Made by a program: the position numbers and the translations under genes | The notes under the pieces: model-generated | The model's input: only the letters and a program-made list of their open reading frames with translations | What the model was told of the DNA's origin: nothing | Databases searched by the model: none | Shown here: piece by piece, positions 1 to 10,459 of the stretch | Layout: the number at the start of each line of letters is the position of its first letter | Position numbering within the stretch: the first letter of the stretch is position 1 | Origin: Idiomarina rhizosphaerae | GTDB lineage: Bacteria > Pseudomonadota > Gammaproteobacteria > Enterobacterales > Alteromonadaceae | Reading direction: 5' to 3' | Assembly: GCF_024159085.1 (NCBI RefSeq) | Contig: NZ_JAMZDE010000003.1 | Coordinates: 248,001-312,000, forward strand | DNA: 64,000 nt

Positions 1-2291
1 TTTTCGAAGCGGCGCAGTACTTCTGGCCCCACCATCTCTTCTTTTTCCTGATAAGCTTTAACCAGCTCTTCCAGTACTCGCTCCCGCAACACTTCCTCAT
101 GGAAATGATCTTCTTCGTCCAGCCATTGCTGTAATGGCAGCTCGATGTGGAAATCGCCACGCAGACGCTCTTCCAAACCCTTTAAGTCCCAGAGCTCAGC
201 CAGAGACTGCGGCGGAACGTACTCGCTGATCACTGAATTGATCACGTCTTCACGTATCGCAACGATGGTTTCAGAGATATCACCTTCGTCCAGCAATTCA
301 TTACGCTGGTCATAGACAACACTACGCTGATCGTTGGCTACATCGTCATACTCAAGCAATTGTTTACGTACGTCGAAGTTACGTCCTTCCACCTTACGTT
401 GCGCATTTTCAATAGCTCGCGTTACCCAGGGGTGTTCAATGGCTTCGCCTTCTTTCATCCCCAGACGCTTCATCATAGTGCCAATACGGTCTGAAGCGAA
501 AATCCGCATAAGTGGATCTTCCAGCGACAGATAGAAACGCGATGAACCAGGGTCACCCTGACGACCGGCACGACCCCGTAACTGGTTGTCAATACGGCGC
601 GACTCATGGCGTTCTGTACCAATAATGTGCAATCCGCCGGCTTCAATCACGGCGTCATGCAGTTTTCGCCAGTCTTGCTTTATTTTCTCAATTTTGTCGT
701 TAGATGGCTCTTCCAGCTTTTCAACTTCTGCCATCCAGCTTCCGCCCAGAACAATATCGGTACCACGACCGGCCATGTTGGTCGCAATGGTCACAGTTCC
801 CGGACGGCCTGCCTGAGCAATAATGTCGGCTTCGTGTTCGTGGAATTTAGCGTTCAGTACCGCATGAGGAATTTTCTTTTTCTTCAGCAGCTGTGACAAA
901 AGCTCAGAGTTTTCAATAGAGACCGTACCCACCAACACCGGACGCTTCTGCTTACGACACTCTTCAATGTCCTCAGCTATAGCTTCATATTTTTCCAGTG
1001 TGGTCAGATAAATCAGGTCGGCTCTGTCATCACGAACCATTGGTTTATTGGTTGGCAGTACAATGGTCTCCAGACCATAAATAGACTGGAACTCGAAGGC
1101 TTCAGTATCGGCTGTACCGGTCATACCGGCTAGCTTGTTGTATAGACGGAAATAATTCTGGAAGGTAATAGATGCCAGAGTTTGGTTTTCATTCTGAATT
1201 GGCACACCTTCTTTGGCTTCTACCGCCTGATGCAGACCTTCAGACCAACGACGGCCTTCCATTGTACGTCCGGTGTGTTCATCAACAATGACAACTTTGT
1301 CGTCTTTGATGATGTAATCGACATCTTTTTGAAACAGATGATGAGCACGTAAAGCAGCATTGATATGGTGCAGTAAACTGATATTAGCGGCTGAGTATAG
1401 CGAATCATCCGCGTCCAGCATGCCTTTCTCTTTCAGTAGCTCTTCAATGTGTTCCTGACCGTGTTCAGTAAGATGCAGCTGCTTGGCTTTTTCATCAATG
1501 GTAAAATCACCGTCGCCTAGTTCTTCTTCAGTGTCTTCTTTTTCCTGACGAACCAAATGTGGAACCAGCTCATTCATTTTACGGTACATTTCTGAACTGT
1601 CTTCGGCCGGACCGGAAATAATAAGAGGTGTACGGGCTTCATCAATCAGAATTGAGTCGACTTCATCGACCAGAGCGTAGTTTAATTCGCGCTGAACTCT
1701 GTCCTGTGGCGCAAAAGCCATATTATCGCGCAGGTAATCAAAACCAAACTCGTTATTGGTACCGTAAGTAATGTCGGCCTGATAAGCCGCTTTTTTGTCT
1801 TCAGGCGCCATACCCGGAATGTTGAACGCGACGGTCAACCCAAGGAAATCGAATAATGGTTGGTTGAATTCAGCGTCACGTTTGGCCAGATAATCGTTCA
1901 CCGTAATAATATGAACGCCTTTACCCGGTAACGCATTCAAATAAGCAGGCAAGGTCGCTGTCAGCGTTTTACCTTCCCCCGTTTTCATTTCTGCAATGCG
2001 GTTATCGTTCAGTACCATACCGCCAATCAGCTGTACGTCGAAGTGGCGCATCCCAAAAACACGTTTGCTGGCTTCACGAACAGTAGCAAAGGCTTCGGGT
2101 AAAATTTTCTCTATACGCTCACCATCGTTTAGACGCTTGCGAAATTCAGTGGTTTTCTCTTTTAGCTCGGCATCACTTAACGCTTCAAACTCGGGTTCCA
2201 GCAAATTAATTCGCTCAACGTCTTTCTTCATAGTTTTGAGAATGCGATCGTTGCGACTACCAAATACTTTTCGAAACAGACTGCCTAGCAT
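1..2291 (-). CDS. secA: Preprotein translocase ATPase SecA (partial, C-terminus outside window)
   Basis: SecA is the cytoplasmic ATPase that drives unfolded preproteins through SecYEG. The minus strand reads open from an ATG at 2291 to the window edge, about 763 codons of a protein usually near 900 residues, so the C-terminal tail with its zinc/SecB-binding motif lies outside. The N-terminus [16 protein letters not shown] is typical SecA, followed by the Walker A region (TGEGKT) and the [13 protein letters not shown] segment of nucleotide-binding fold 1. It lies downstream of an M23 peptidase gene; an 82 bp gap with a strong hairpin separates them. No SecM-like arrest peptide gene is present between lpxC and secA. 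Confidence 0.97.
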   Translation of the reverse strand, partial: MLGSLFRKVFGSRNDRILKTMKKDVERINLLEPEFEALSDAELKEKTTEFRKRLNDGERIEKILPEAFATVREASKRVFGMRHFDVQLIGGMVLNDNRIAEMKTGEGKTLTATLPAYLNALPGKGVHIITVNDYLAKRDAEFNQPLFDFLGLTVAFNIPGMAPEDKKAAYQADITYGTNNEFGFDYLRDNMAFAPQDRVQRELNYALVDEVDSILIDEARTPLIISGPAEDSSEMYRKMNELVPHLVRQEKEDTEEELGDGDFTIDEKAKQLHLTEHGQEHIEELLKEKGMLDADDSLYSAANISLLHHINAALRAHHLFQKDVDYIIKDDKVVIVDEHTGRTMEGRRWSEGLHQAVEAKEGVPIQNENQTLASITFQNYFRLYNKLAGMTGTADTEAFEFQSIYGLETIVLPTNKPMVRDDRADLIYLTTLEKYEAIAEDIEECRKQKRPVLVGTVSIENSELLSQLLKKKKIPHAVLNAKFHEHEADIIAQAGRPGTVTIATNMAGRGTDIVLGGSWMAEVEKLEEPSNDKIEKIKQDWRKLHDAVIEAGGLHIIGTERHESRRIDNQLRGRAGRQGDPGSSRFYLSLEDPLMRIFASDRIGTMMKRLGMKEGEAIEHPWVTRAIENAQRKVEGRNFDVRKQLLEYDDVANDQRSVVYDQRNELLDEGDISETIVAIREDVINSVISEYVPPQSLAELWDLKGLEERLRGDFHIELPLQQWLDEEDHFHEEVLRERVLEELVKAYQEKEEMVGPEVLRRFE

Positions 2292-2331
2292 GAGATTGAT
2301 TTATCCTGTGTTACTTTCCTGAACAACAAAA

Positions 2332-2350
2332 GCGGTACCTAAAGTACCGC
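2332..2350 (-). terminator. Hairpin between M23 gene and secA
   Basis: The minus strand carries GCGGTAC-TTTAG-GTACCGC followed by TTTTGTTGTT, a perfect 7 bp stem with a short U-rich tail. It sits 24 bp after the M23 stop codon and about 40 bp before the secA ATG. It looks like an intrinsic terminator or attenuator that limits read-through into secA. Confidence 0.6.
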
Positions 2351-2373
2351 CTACGTTCTAATTAATTACCGAG

Positions 2374-3306
2374 TTATTTTGAGTCAGCTTTACGATACAC
2401 AAACTGATTAGGGTCAATTTGACGGCCATTACGCAAAACTTCGTAATGAACATGTGGTCCAGTCGACCGGCCACTGCTGCCCATTTTCGCAATTTGCTGA
2501 CCGCGGGTAACAACATCCCCTACTGAAACTGTTAACTCGTCGTTATGACCATAACGGGTTTTTAAGCCACCACCGTGGTCAATTTCGACTAAGGTGCCGT
2601 AACCGTATCTGTCGCCGGCCCAGGTGACAACACCGGCTCCGGTAGCAATAACCTTAACGTCTTCGTTATAACTGGCAAAATCTAACCCTTTATGCATAGC
2701 GGGTGTGCCATTGAAAGGGTCCTTACGAACTCCATATTGCGAAGACAACCAACCATCTGAAATTGGACGGCCTGCAATATACGCGTCATTATTAAGTTGG
2801 TGATTCATCATCACAGATTCAAGTAGCGATAGCTGTTTTTGTTTGTCAGAGATCTGCGACAACATATCTTCAATTTCAGTGAGGACATCCGTACCAGAGC
2901 TGTGAGGAAGTTCAGCAACTTCTAGTTCCGGCCCACCAATGGGAAGTTCCTGATTAAAGTTAAACTCACCATTGTCGAGATTAGCGACACCAGCTAAACG
3001 CTCACCTAAGGCGTCCAGACGACGCATTTGAGCTCTTAACTCGCCCAGATAAATGGTCATAGCACCCAGACGCTTTTGAGTATCTTCTTTTAACTCTTTT
3101 AGTGCCTGCTCTTGTAACACAAGCTTTTTCTGCTCTTCCGTGATTTTATTCTGCGCCACCGCAGGGTCGATACCCTGATACTGCCATGGCTGCCAGGTAG
3201 CAAGGCCAATAAAGGCTGCAATACCGACAAAGGAAAAAAATCGACGTCGACTTAACCGAATACGAAAACGTATTTTGGAGCCTCGATAAAAGACTGATAA
3301 ACTCAT
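2374..3306 (-). CDS. M23 family metallopeptidase, membrane-anchored murein hydrolase or hydrolase-like protein
   Basis: 310-residue protein with a basic N-terminus, one membrane segment (about residues 22-38), a coiled-coil region (about 54-105) and a C-terminal M23 LytM domain (about 185-305). The zinc-site motifs are intact: HKGLD gives H205 and D209, and HVHYE gives H285 and H287, so unlike degenerate EnvC/NlpD activators it could be an active endopeptidase cutting peptide cross-links in the periplasm. It lies between dciA (divergent) and secA (downstream, same strand), a position familiar in Alteromonadales and pseudomonads. The exact substrate cannot be told from the sequence. Confidence 0.9.
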   Translation of the reverse strand: MSLSVFYRGSKIRFRIRLSRRRFFSFVGIAAFIGLATWQPWQYQGIDPAVAQNKITEEQKKLVLQEQALKELKEDTQKRLGAMTIYLGELRAQMRRLDALGERLAGVANLDNGEFNFNQELPIGGPELEVAELPHSSGTDVLTEIEDMLSQISDKQKQLSLLESVMMNHQLNNDAYIAGRPISDGWLSSQYGVRKDPFNGTPAMHKGLDFASYNEDVKVIATGAGVVTWAGDRYGYGTLVEIDHGGGLKTRYGHNDELTVSVGDVVTRGQQIAKMGSSGRSTGPHVHYEVLRNGRQIDPNQFVYRKADSK

Positions 3307-3340
3307 TCGAACTCTCTTAATATTTGCCTACTACGCAACT

Positions 3341-3799
3341 ATGTCACGACATCCGAAAACACCATCAGAATGGCTTCGTTCAGGTCAAAAAACCTTGTCG
3401 TCAACATTACGACATTATGCACAGTTTGCCGCCCAACTTTCGCATTGGCAACAATTGTTTCAACAATGCGTTGATAAAAATACCAGTCAACACTGCCAAT
3501 TGCTGAATATCCGCGATGGTCAAATGATCATTCAGGTGGATAACGGTAGCTGGGCAACCAGGCTAAAACTTCAGCAAGCGGCCATTATAACGCATTTTCG
3601 CCACAATGCGACGGTCCCGGTACAGAGCCTTTCAATTAAGGTGTCTCCGTCAATGAACAGTTTTGAGAAAAGTATTAAAAATCAGAAAGGTTCGAGCAGC
3701 GCAGAGCGCCTGCTGACAATGGCTGAGGGGTGCGATGAGCCGTTGAAGTCGGAATTAAAAGCGTTGGCGGCAAAGTTTACCGCCAACGATAAAGATTAA
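3341..3799 (+). CDS. dciA: DUF721 protein, DciA-type replicative helicase loader
   Basis: 152-residue protein with the DUF721/DciA core in the first about 100 residues (the segment [16 protein letters not shown] is typical) and a polar, probably flexible C-terminal tail. DciA proteins are the ancestral bacterial partners that help load DnaB helicase; enterobacteria replaced them with phage-derived DnaC. The start at 3341 is 34 bp from the divergent M23 start. The 3' end overlaps the lpxC 3' end by four bases, both stop codons sharing a TTAA. The family assignment is from sequence feel and from the conserved position beside lpxC and secA. Confidence 0.82.
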   Translation: MSRHPKTPSEWLRSGQKTLSSTLRHYAQFAAQLSHWQQLFQQCVDKNTSQHCQLLNIRDGQMIIQVDNGSWATRLKLQQAAIITHFRHNATVPVQSLSIKVSPSMNSFEKSIKNQKGSSSAERLLTMAEGCDEPLKSELKALAAKFTANDKD

Positions 3800-4716
3800 G
3801 CTGTCGTTGTTGCTGGTGACCAGAAAGCGATAGGCGCAGTAGCCTGCTCTTCGTCAAAGGTCACAAACTCCCATGCTGACTGTTGCGCTAACAATGCCTG
3901 TAATAGCTGATTATTCAGCGCATGCCCTGACTTGTAAGCACGCAGATGGCCTAAAATACTGTGGCCACCCATGTACAAATCACCAATAGCGTCCAACATT
4001 TTGTGTTTTACGAATTCGTCATCGTAACGTAAGCCGTCACTATTCAGAATGCGGAATTCGTCCAGCACCACGGCGTTATCAAAACTGCCGCCTAATGCCA
4101 GATTGTTTTCCCGTAAATACTCAATGTCTTTCATAAAGCCAAAGGTACGGGCACGACTAATTTCTTTGATAAAAGCATTCGCGCTAAAATCGATACTAAC
4201 GGTCTGCCCTGTGTCTGCGATAGCCGGGTGTTCAAAGTCGATAGCAAAGTCGATACGGAAACCATCGTGGGGTAGCAGTTCCGCCCACTTATCACCGTCT
4301 TCGACACGTACCGGCTGTTTGATCCGGATGAACTTCTTCGCTGCTGACTGCTCTTCAATGCCCGCGCTTTGTAGCAGGTAAACAAACGGGTGCGAGCTGC
4401 CGTCCATAATTGGAATTTCATGCGAATCGACTTCGATAATCGCATTATCAATTCCAACGCCGGCCAGCGCAGCGAGCAAATGCTCGACGGTAGAAACGCG
4501 AACGTTTTCCTCATTGATAAGACAGGTACACAGCTGCGTATCACGCACCCAGTCGGCCCGTGCTGGAATATCCACCACAGGATCAAGGTCCACACGACGG
4601 AATATCAAACCGGTATTAGCCGGCGCAGGGCGTAAAGTAAGGTTTACTTTATTGCCTTTGTGCAGCCCAACACCAGTGGTTGATATCGCTTGCTGTAATG
4701 TACGTTGCTTAATCAT
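3796..4716 (-). CDS. lpxC: UDP-3-O-acyl-N-acetylglucosamine deacetylase LpxC
   Basis: LpxC removes the N-acetyl group from UDP-3-O-acyl-GlcNAc, the committed step of lipid A synthesis, in the cytoplasm. The 306-residue length matches the family (about 305). Zinc ligands are visible: a histidine in [10 protein letters not shown] near residue 78 and the HKMLDAIGD motif near 237-241, with GGHSILGH further on. It ends the dcw cluster downstream of ftsZ but has its own strong promoter in the 124 bp gap. In E. coli the enzyme is controlled by FtsH proteolysis; the C-terminal tail here ([12 protein letters not shown]) is hydrophobic and alanine/threonine-rich, which may fit, though this is inference. 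Confidence 0.98.
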   Translation of the reverse strand: MIKQRTLQQAISTTGVGLHKGNKVNLTLRPAPANTGLIFRRVDLDPVVDIPARADWVRDTQLCTCLINEENVRVSTVEHLLAALAGVGIDNAIIEVDSHEIPIMDGSSHPFVYLLQSAGIEEQSAAKKFIRIKQPVRVEDGDKWAELLPHDGFRIDFAIDFEHPAIADTGQTVSIDFSANAFIKEISRARTFGFMKDIEYLRENNLALGGSFDNAVVLDEFRILNSDGLRYDDEFVKHKMLDAIGDLYMGGHSILGHLRAYKSGHALNNQLLQALLAQQSAWEFVTFDEEQATAPIAFWSPATTTA

Positions 4717-4777
4717 GGTACTTGTTCACCTACCTTTTATATTCGGTTCGCCAAGGCAAAAGCCAAAGCGGCCGCAT

Positions 4778-4807
4778 ATTATACGACATTTGTCATGGTT
4801 CGATCAA
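4778..4807 (-). promoter_or_regulatory. Predicted sigma70 promoter of lpxC
   Basis: On the minus strand TTGATC (4807-4802) and a perfect TATAAT (4783-4778) are separated by 18 bp. Transcription would start near 4771, some 55 bp before the lpxC ATG. This uncouples lpxC from ftsZ read-through. Confidence 0.65.
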
Positions 4808-4840
4808 ATTTTACGCATACTTATCAAGCGTTACGTCAAT

Positions 4841-6040
4841 TTAGTCGACCTGTTTTCGCAAAAACGCCGGAATATCCAGGTAATCGAGTTCTTTATCCTG
4901 TTTAGCTTTGGCAGCGGGCTGACGTTTTGGTTCCGCTTTTGCTTCCGGTTGCAGCTCTTCCTGCTCCTCATAACGAGGTGCTGCACCGCCGCGGTCTATA
5001 TCATTACTACGGTAAGCCGGTTGCGGTTCACGCTTGGCCGTTGTCTGGTTAGTATTATTCACCAAAGAGATATCGGGCTTACGTTCCGCGCCAATACCTG
5101 TCGCGACAACAGTTACGCGCAACTCATCAGACATTTCAGTATCGATAACCGTACCCACGATCACCGTTGCGTTATCTGAAGCAAAGGCTTTAACCGTATT
5201 ACCGACGGTGTCCAGTTCTTCAATGCTCATGTCCATGCCGGCAGTCACGTTAATCAGAACGCCACGAGCACCAGACAAGTCGATGTCTTCCAGTAATGGG
5301 CTGTTAATGGCCATTTCCGCGGCTTCCTGCGCACGGTCTTCACCGCTGGCAACACCGGTGCCCATCATGGCAGTACCCATTTCTTTCATTACCGCGCGAA
5401 CGTCAGCAAAGTCGACGTTGATAAGACCCGGGCGAGTAATCAGCTCGGCAATGCCCTGAACCGCACCCAACAATACGTTGTTTGCAGCACTAAAGGCGTC
5501 CAGCAAGCTGGTTCCACGACCCATAACCTTGAGCAACTTCTCGTTTGGTATAGTAATTAACGAGTCGACACTTTGTGCCAGTGCGTTAATGCCTTCGTCG
5601 GCTACGGCCATACGCTTTTTCCCTTCAAACGGGAAAGGCTTGGTCACAACCGCAACGGTCAGAATACCCAGTTCTTTAGCAACTTCAGCAACCACAGGTG
5701 CTGCACCGGTTCCGGTACCGCCGCCCATGCCAGCTGCAATAAAGACCATGTCGGCACCTTCTAAGTGGACTCGGATATTCTCGCGGTCCTCTTCTGCCGA
5801 CTGACGACCCACTTCCGGGTTGGCGCCAGCGCCAAGACCTTTCGTGATGTCCTGCCCTAATTGAATGGTGACATCCGCCGTATGATTACGCAGAGCCTGC
5901 GCATCGGTATTGGCTGCAATAAACTGCACACCTTCAATTGATTCTTTTACCATGTGCTGGACAGCGTTTCCGCCACCACCACCGACGCCAATCACCTTAA
6001 TGACGGCTTCGCTTTCATAATTGTCCATCAGTTCGAACAT
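4841..6040 (-). CDS. ftsZ: Cell division GTPase FtsZ
   Basis: FtsZ polymerises on the inner membrane into the Z-ring that recruits the divisome. The 399-residue protein has the tubulin signature GGGTGTGA (about residue 107), the T7-loop region and a variable linker from about 320 to 380 rich in Q, P, E and K. It ends in [15 protein letters not shown], the conserved C-terminal peptide bound by FtsA and ZipA. The start is preceded by GGTAGGGAGAATT, a good ribosome binding site. It lies 39 bp downstream of ftsA, as is usual. Confidence 0.99.
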   Translation of the reverse strand: MFELMDNYESEAVIKVIGVGGGGGNAVQHMVKESIEGVQFIAANTDAQALRNHTADVTIQLGQDITKGLGAGANPEVGRQSAEEDRENIRVHLEGADMVFIAAGMGGGTGTGAAPVVAEVAKELGILTVAVVTKPFPFEGKKRMAVADEGINALAQSVDSLITIPNEKLLKVMGRGTSLLDAFSAANNVLLGAVQGIAELITRPGLINVDFADVRAVMKEMGTAMMGTGVASGEDRAQEAAEMAINSPLLEDIDLSGARGVLINVTAGMDMSIEELDTVGNTVKAFASDNATVIVGTVIDTEMSDELRVTVVATGIGAERKPDISLVNNTNQTTAKREPQPAYRSNDIDRGGAAPRYEEQEELQPEAKAEPKRQPAAKAKQDKELDYLDIPAFLRKQVD

Positions 6041-6079
6041 AATAATTCTCCCTACCTGCTTTTAACGTGCTACCCCAAG

Positions 6080-7312
6080 TTAAAACTCACCTTTGAACCA
6101 ACTCTGCACTTTTTGCCAGAGTCCGATCACGTCAGTTTTAGAGCTTTCTTTTTGTGACACAGCGGCATCTTCCTGCCCATACCGTAACAGTCCCACCGCC
6201 GTGGCATAAACCGGATCTTCGACGTAATCCCGCAGGCCTTTCATGCCCAGAGGAACGCCGATACGAACCGGCATTTGAAAAATTTCTTCGGCAAAATCAA
6301 CGCAGCCTTCCATTTTCGCGCTACCACCGGTAATCACTACACCGGCTGCTATTTGCTCATCTAACCCGCTTTGCTGGATTTCGTCCCTGACCAGCTCAAA
6401 CAATTCCTGATAACGCGGCTCAACGACTTCAGCCAGCGTATGACGCGACATAACCCGCGACGGACGACCACCAACCGAAGGCACTTCAATGGTGTCTTCC
6501 ATGCTGACCATTTGCCGTAACGCGCAAGCGTGCTTGGTCTTAATTTCTTCCGCGTGGTTAGTCGGCGTACGGAATATCTTGGCAATGTCACTGGTGACCT
6601 GATTGCCTGCCGCCGGAATCACCGCGGTATGGCGCAGTACACCGCCCGCATAAATACAGATATCAATGGTGCCGCCGCCTAAATCGACCAGAGCCACACC
6701 CAAATCTTTTTCATCGTCTGTCAGTACCGAGATACTGGACGCCAGAGCTGAGAAAATCAGTTTATCCACCGACAGTCCGCAACGCTCAACCGCTTTTATA
6801 ATATTTTTCGCCATATCGTTGGCACAGGTAATAATGTGCACTTTCGACTCCATGCGAACACCGGACATGCCAATGGGGCTGCGAATGCTCTCTTGCGAAT
6901 CAATGACATACTCCTGCGGCAGTACATGCAAAATACGACGTTCTTTTGCAATAGGCACTGACTGCGCTGCGTGAATCACGCTGTCGACATCGTCCTGAGT
7001 CACTTCAGCTTCGTTAATCGGTACCATGCCACTTTCGTTCTGACAGGAAATATGACGTCCGGAAATGTTCAGATACACCGATGCCACACGGCAGTCAGCC
7101 ATAAGCTCAGCCTCATCAACAGCGCGCTGAACCGATTGCACGACCAGATTAAGGTCATTCACACCGCCTTTATCCATTCCCCGCGATGTAGCCGTGCCAA
7201 CGCCAACAACACTGATCTCATTATCAGGCAATAGCTCGCCTATAAGTGCAGTCACTTTGCTGGTGCCTATATCCAGACCTACAACCATATTGTGTTCCGA
7301 TGTTTTCGACAT
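6080..7312 (-). CDS. ftsA: Cell division protein FtsA
   Basis: FtsA is an actin-like ATPase that tethers FtsZ filaments to the membrane. The protein has 410 residues. The N-terminal phosphate loop (VGLDIGTSKVTALIGE) and the second nucleotide-binding segment (VALVDLGGGTIDICIY) are clear. The last residues, VIGLWQKVQSWFKGEF, form the amphipathic membrane-targeting helix. ftsQ ends six bases upstream, so translation is probably coupled. Confidence 0.99.
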   Translation of the reverse strand: MSKTSEHNMVVGLDIGTSKVTALIGELLPDNEISVVGVGTATSRGMDKGGVNDLNLVVQSVQRAVDEAELMADCRVASVYLNISGRHISCQNESGMVPINEAEVTQDDVDSVIHAAQSVPIAKERRILHVLPQEYVIDSQESIRSPIGMSGVRMESKVHIITCANDMAKNIIKAVERCGLSVDKLIFSALASSISVLTDDEKDLGVALVDLGGGTIDICIYAGGVLRHTAVIPAAGNQVTSDIAKIFRTPTNHAEEIKTKHACALRQMVSMEDTIEVPSVGGRPSRVMSRHTLAEVVEPRYQELFELVRDEIQQSGLDEQIAAGVVITGGSAKMEGCVDFAEEIFQMPVRIGVPLGMKGLRDYVEDPVYATAVGLLRYGQEDAAVSQKESSKTDVIGLWQKVQSWFKGEF

Positions 7313-7318
7313 AACCGT

Positions 7319-8065
7319 CTAACTCTCACTTTTTGCTTCACGCCAGGCCACTGCAGCCCCGGTGTCATATCGTAAATCCACAGTATCGATTTCGTTGTTT
7401 TTACTTTTTTCGTGCTCAACGATGCTGGGAAACACATCGATAAACCGCTTAATTCTCTCTAATGTGGCTTCCCGCCCCAATTTAATTTCAATTCCCTGTG
7501 CCAGAACCACGTTGACAGCAAAGCGTTCGGTTAATCTCAACGCTCTAATCTGAAAGCCATTAACCTCCAGCATTTGCTGTACCCGGTTAAACTCCTCCCA
7601 GGTTTCCTTCACCGCGTTCTCCGGGCCGAACAACTGTGGCAAACTGCTGTCAGCTCTCGTTATATCAGCCCGGAAAACTTCCTGATGCTGATTAATGAGC
7701 CGATCACCGTTCCACATAGCAACAGGTTTGTGCTCTGTCACATAAACCGACAACTTATCCGGCCAAACCTTGCGAATAGAGACCTTTTGCACCCACGGCA
7801 ACTGCTCTACCCGACGCCTTAAATCATCCACATCGGCCGTAAAAAAGCTTCCTAACGGCTCTGCTGTCAATGCCTGTCTAACCTCTTCGCTGGCGGTATA
7901 ATGCAACTCGCCTTGCACACTTAGTTCAGCCAGCGGCACTTGTTGTTCGTCTGTCAGCACTTCGTTTAACTGATAGATACCAACTAATGCCCCCGCAATT
8001 GTCAGGCATAACACCACCACACCTGACCAAAAATTAACTGAGCGCAGGCGCTGTTCAGCAGCCAT
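7319..8065 (-). CDS. ftsQ: Cell division protein FtsQ
   Basis: FtsQ is a bitopic protein that holds the FtsQLB complex, linking early and late divisome proteins. The 248-residue sequence has a short cytoplasmic N-terminus, one membrane helix (about residues 13-32), then a POTRA domain (about 45-115) and the beta domain. It starts two bases after the ddlB stop and ends six bases before ftsA. Confidence 0.96.
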   Translation of the reverse strand: MAAEQRLRSVNFWSGVVVLCLTIAGALVGIYQLNEVLTDEQQVPLAELSVQGELHYTASEEVRQALTAEPLGSFFTADVDDLRRRVEQLPWVQKVSIRKVWPDKLSVYVTEHKPVAMWNGDRLINQHQEVFRADITRADSSLPQLFGPENAVKETWEEFNRVQQMLEVNGFQIRALRLTERFAVNVVLAQGIEIKLGREATLERIKRFIDVFPSIVEHEKSKNNEIDTVDLRYDTGAAVAWREAKSES

Positions 8066-8067
8066 CG

Positions 8068-8997
8068 TTAGCGCTCCAGCGTTTGCGCTAAAATGCGCTC
8101 CACTAAGTCATTAAACTGTAAACCTGCAACTTTTGCGGCCATAGGTACCAGGCTTTTTTCTGTCATTCCCGGTACGGTGTTAGCCTCTAACAAAAACCAC
8201 TCACCTGCGTTATTGCGCATCACATCAATGCGTCCCCAGCCACTGCCTCCTATGGCCACGAAAGCGCGTTCAGCCAACGTTCGCAAACTTGCTTCGTCAT
8301 CGTCACTTAGTCCTGCAGGACAATGATACTGGGTATCATTTGCCTGATACTTGGCTTCAAAATCGTAAAACTCGTGTGGCGTTTGCAGTCGAATAACCGG
8401 TAATGCCTTACCTTCTAATATGCCAATAGTATATTCCGCACCTTCAACCCACTGTTCGACCAACAGGTCGTCGTCAAACTGTGCCGCATGCTGCAACGCT
8501 AAAGCCAGGCTTCGCCCGTTATCGGCAATGCTCATACCTATAGACGAGCCTTCACGTGCAGGTTTTACAATCACCCGGCCACCGAGCTCCTGCAACATAG
8601 CTTCCACGTTCACTTGCTCTATTTCAGCTTGCGTTACCACCCGCCAATTGGCGGTTGGCAGACCCAGTGAATGCCAAATTTGTTTACAACGCACTTTATC
8701 CATACCCAGCGCACAGCCCAGAACATCACTGCCGGTGTATGGCATTTCCAGTATTTGCAATGCACCCTGCATGCTGCCATCTTCACCGCCGCGGCCATGC
8801 AAAGCGATAAAAACGCGGTCAAACTTTTGCTCCACAAGCTCCTGCAAACTATGCGCCGCTGGATCAAATGCGTGTGCATCGATGCCTTTTGCAACCAGGC
8901 CTTTTAATACCGCCATTCCGGATTTCAAAGAAACATCGCGCTCAGCCGACGTACCGCCCAGCATGACGGCCACTTTACCAAAGGCATTAGCTTTCAT
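8068..8997 (-). CDS. ddlB: D-alanine--D-alanine ligase
   Basis: Makes the D-Ala-D-Ala dipeptide that MurF adds to the peptidoglycan precursor; cytoplasmic ATP-grasp enzyme. At 309 residues it has the usual length. The N-terminal motif [17 protein letters not shown], the central [16 protein letters not shown] and the C-terminal [13 protein letters not shown] are all characteristic. The start overlaps the end of murC by 11 bases. As usual within dcw clusters it is called the DdlB paralogue. Confidence 0.98.
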   Translation of the reverse strand: MKANAFGKVAVMLGGTSAERDVSLKSGMAVLKGLVAKGIDAHAFDPAAHSLQELVEQKFDRVFIALHGRGGEDGSMQGALQILEMPYTGSDVLGCALGMDKVRCKQIWHSLGLPTANWRVVTQAEIEQVNVEAMLQELGGRVIVKPAREGSSIGMSIADNGRSLALALQHAAQFDDDLLVEQWVEGAEYTIGILEGKALPVIRLQTPHEFYDFEAKYQANDTQYHCPAGLSDDDEASLRTLAERAFVAIGGSGWGRIDVMRNNAGEWFLLEANTVPGMTEKSLVPMAAKVAGLQFNDLVERILAQTLER

Positions 8998-10459
8998 GAC
9001 TCAACACCTCAGTTGCAATTCGCTTGGCCAAGGCGCCAATATTTCCAGCGCCCTGCGTTAACAGCAAGTCTCCCGGAGCAAGCACCGATTCAAGAACTTC
9101 CGGCATATCATCCACGGTTGCCACATAAACAGGATCTATCTGTCCGCGCTGGCGTATGGAACGACATAATGAACGGCTATCTGCACCGCTTACCGGCGTC
9201 TCCCCGGCACTGTAAACTTCCAACATCAGTAATACGTCAACTTGTGACAGTACATTGACGAAATCTTCATATAAATCCCGGGTGCGCGAATAACGATGCG
9301 GCTGAAATGCCATTACCAAACGACGCTCAGGCCAACCTTCCCGCGCGGCCTGAATAGTGGCAGCAACTTCTGAAGGATGGTGACCATAGTCATCTACCAG
9401 CATGACCTCGCCCGGTTCTTTATTCGAGCCTTTATCTGAGATGACAAAGTTCCCGTAATGCTGAAAACGACGGCCGATACCTTCAAATTTATTCAATGCT
9501 GACTTAATGGCTTCGTCGTTAATTCCTTCATCTGTTGCTACAGCTACTGCGGCTAAAGCATTCAATACATTATGCTTGCCCGGCAGGTTCAGGCACACGT
9601 CAAGCGGTTTCAACCCTTTACGTAAAATGGTAAAGCAGCTCTCACTGGCGGTCTGTTTATAATCTATCGCTCTTACATCAGCGGCTTCACTAAAGCCGTA
9701 GGTCATTGTCTGACGCCCGAGTCGCGGTATTAAATCAGCTACGACCGGGTCATCGACACACATAACAGCTAAACCGTAAAACGGCAGGTTATGCAAAAAT
9801 TCAACGTAGGTGTCCAGCAGCTTATTGAAGTCACCTTCATAGGTGTCCATATGGTCTGCTTCGATATTTGTCACTATCGCGACCATCGGTTGTAAATGCA
9901 GAAACGATGCATCGCTTTCATCGGCTTCAGCAATGAGGTACTTACTGTTACCTAAGCGAGCATTTGAACCAGCACTATTGAGCAAGCCACCAATAACAAA
10001 AGTAGGATCACGATCAGCTTCGGCAAAAATACTCGCAACCAATGACGTGGTCGTCGTTTTACCGTGTGTACCGGCTACCGCAATGCCATGGCGAAAACGC
10101 ATAAGCTCGGCCAGCATCTCAGCACGACGTACCACAGGCACCCGCAGCTGGTGTGCAGCTACCAGTTCAGCGTTATCGGCTTTTATTGCACTGGATACCA
10201 CAACCACACTGGCGCCGTCGATATTGTTAGCCATATGCCCCAGAACCACAGTGGCTCCGAGACAGCGCAACCGTTCGGTATTGGCGTTTTCGGCAATATC
10301 TGAGCCCGAAATCTGATAACCCTGATTTAACAGAACTTCTGCAATACCGGCCATACCCGCACCGCCGATACCAACGAAGTGTATTCGCTGTACCCGGCGC
10401 ATTTCCGGGACGTTCACAATTGTAAATGGCTGTGCGTTGGTTGCGGTCATGCTAGTCAT
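8987..10459 (-). CDS. murC: UDP-N-acetylmuramate--L-alanine ligase MurC
   Basis: Adds L-alanine to UDP-MurNAc, the first amino acid of the stem peptide. The Mur ligase layout is complete: Rossmann-type N-domain ([17 protein letters not shown]), ATP loop [13 protein letters not shown], and C-terminal domain with [14 protein letters not shown] chose the ATG at 10459, overlapping the murG stop by eight bases; an ATG at 10450 is equally possible and the ribosome binding site does not decide it. About 490 residues. Confidence 0.97.
   Translation of the reverse strand: MTSMTATNAQPFTIVNVPEMRRVQRIHFVGIGGAGMAGIAEVLLNQGYQISGSDIAENANTERLRCLGATVVLGHMANNIDGASVVVVSSAIKADNAELVAAHQLRVPVVRRAEMLAELMRFRHGIAVAGTHGKTTTTSLVASIFAEADRDPTFVIGGLLNSAGSNARLGNSKYLIAEADESDASFLHLQPMVAIVTNIEADHMDTYEGDFNKLLDTYVEFLHNLPFYGLAVMCVDDPVVADLIPRLGRQTMTYGFSEAADVRAIDYKQTASESCFTILRKGLKPLDVCLNLPGKHNVLNALAAVAVATDEGINDEAIKSALNKFEGIGRRFQHYGNFVISDKGSNKEPGEVMLVDDYGHHPSEVAATIQAAREGWPERRLVMAFQPHRYSRTRDLYEDFVNVLSQVDVLLMLEVYSAGETPVSGADSRSLCRSIRQRGQIDPVYVATVDDMPEVLESVLAPGDLLLTQGAGNIGALAKRIATEVLSHES

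Noticed and set aside
334-896. Plus-strand open frames opposite secA
   Set aside because: They are antisense to a clearly coding SecA sequence, have no ribosome binding site pattern and low-complexity Ser/Arg composition typical of shadow frames.
2292-3340. Search for a SecM- or VemP-like arrest peptide before secA
   Set aside because: The only gene there is the M23 peptidase; no short secreted frame with an arrest-type C-terminus was seen.
4514-5179. 221-codon plus-strand frame across the lpxC-ftsZ junction
   Set aside because: It is antisense to both genes and covers the lpxC promoter; composition is that of a shadow frame and no family is recognisable.
8420-9061. 213-codon plus-strand frame opposite ddlB
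   Set aside because: Cys/Ser-rich antisense shadow of a highly conserved enzyme.
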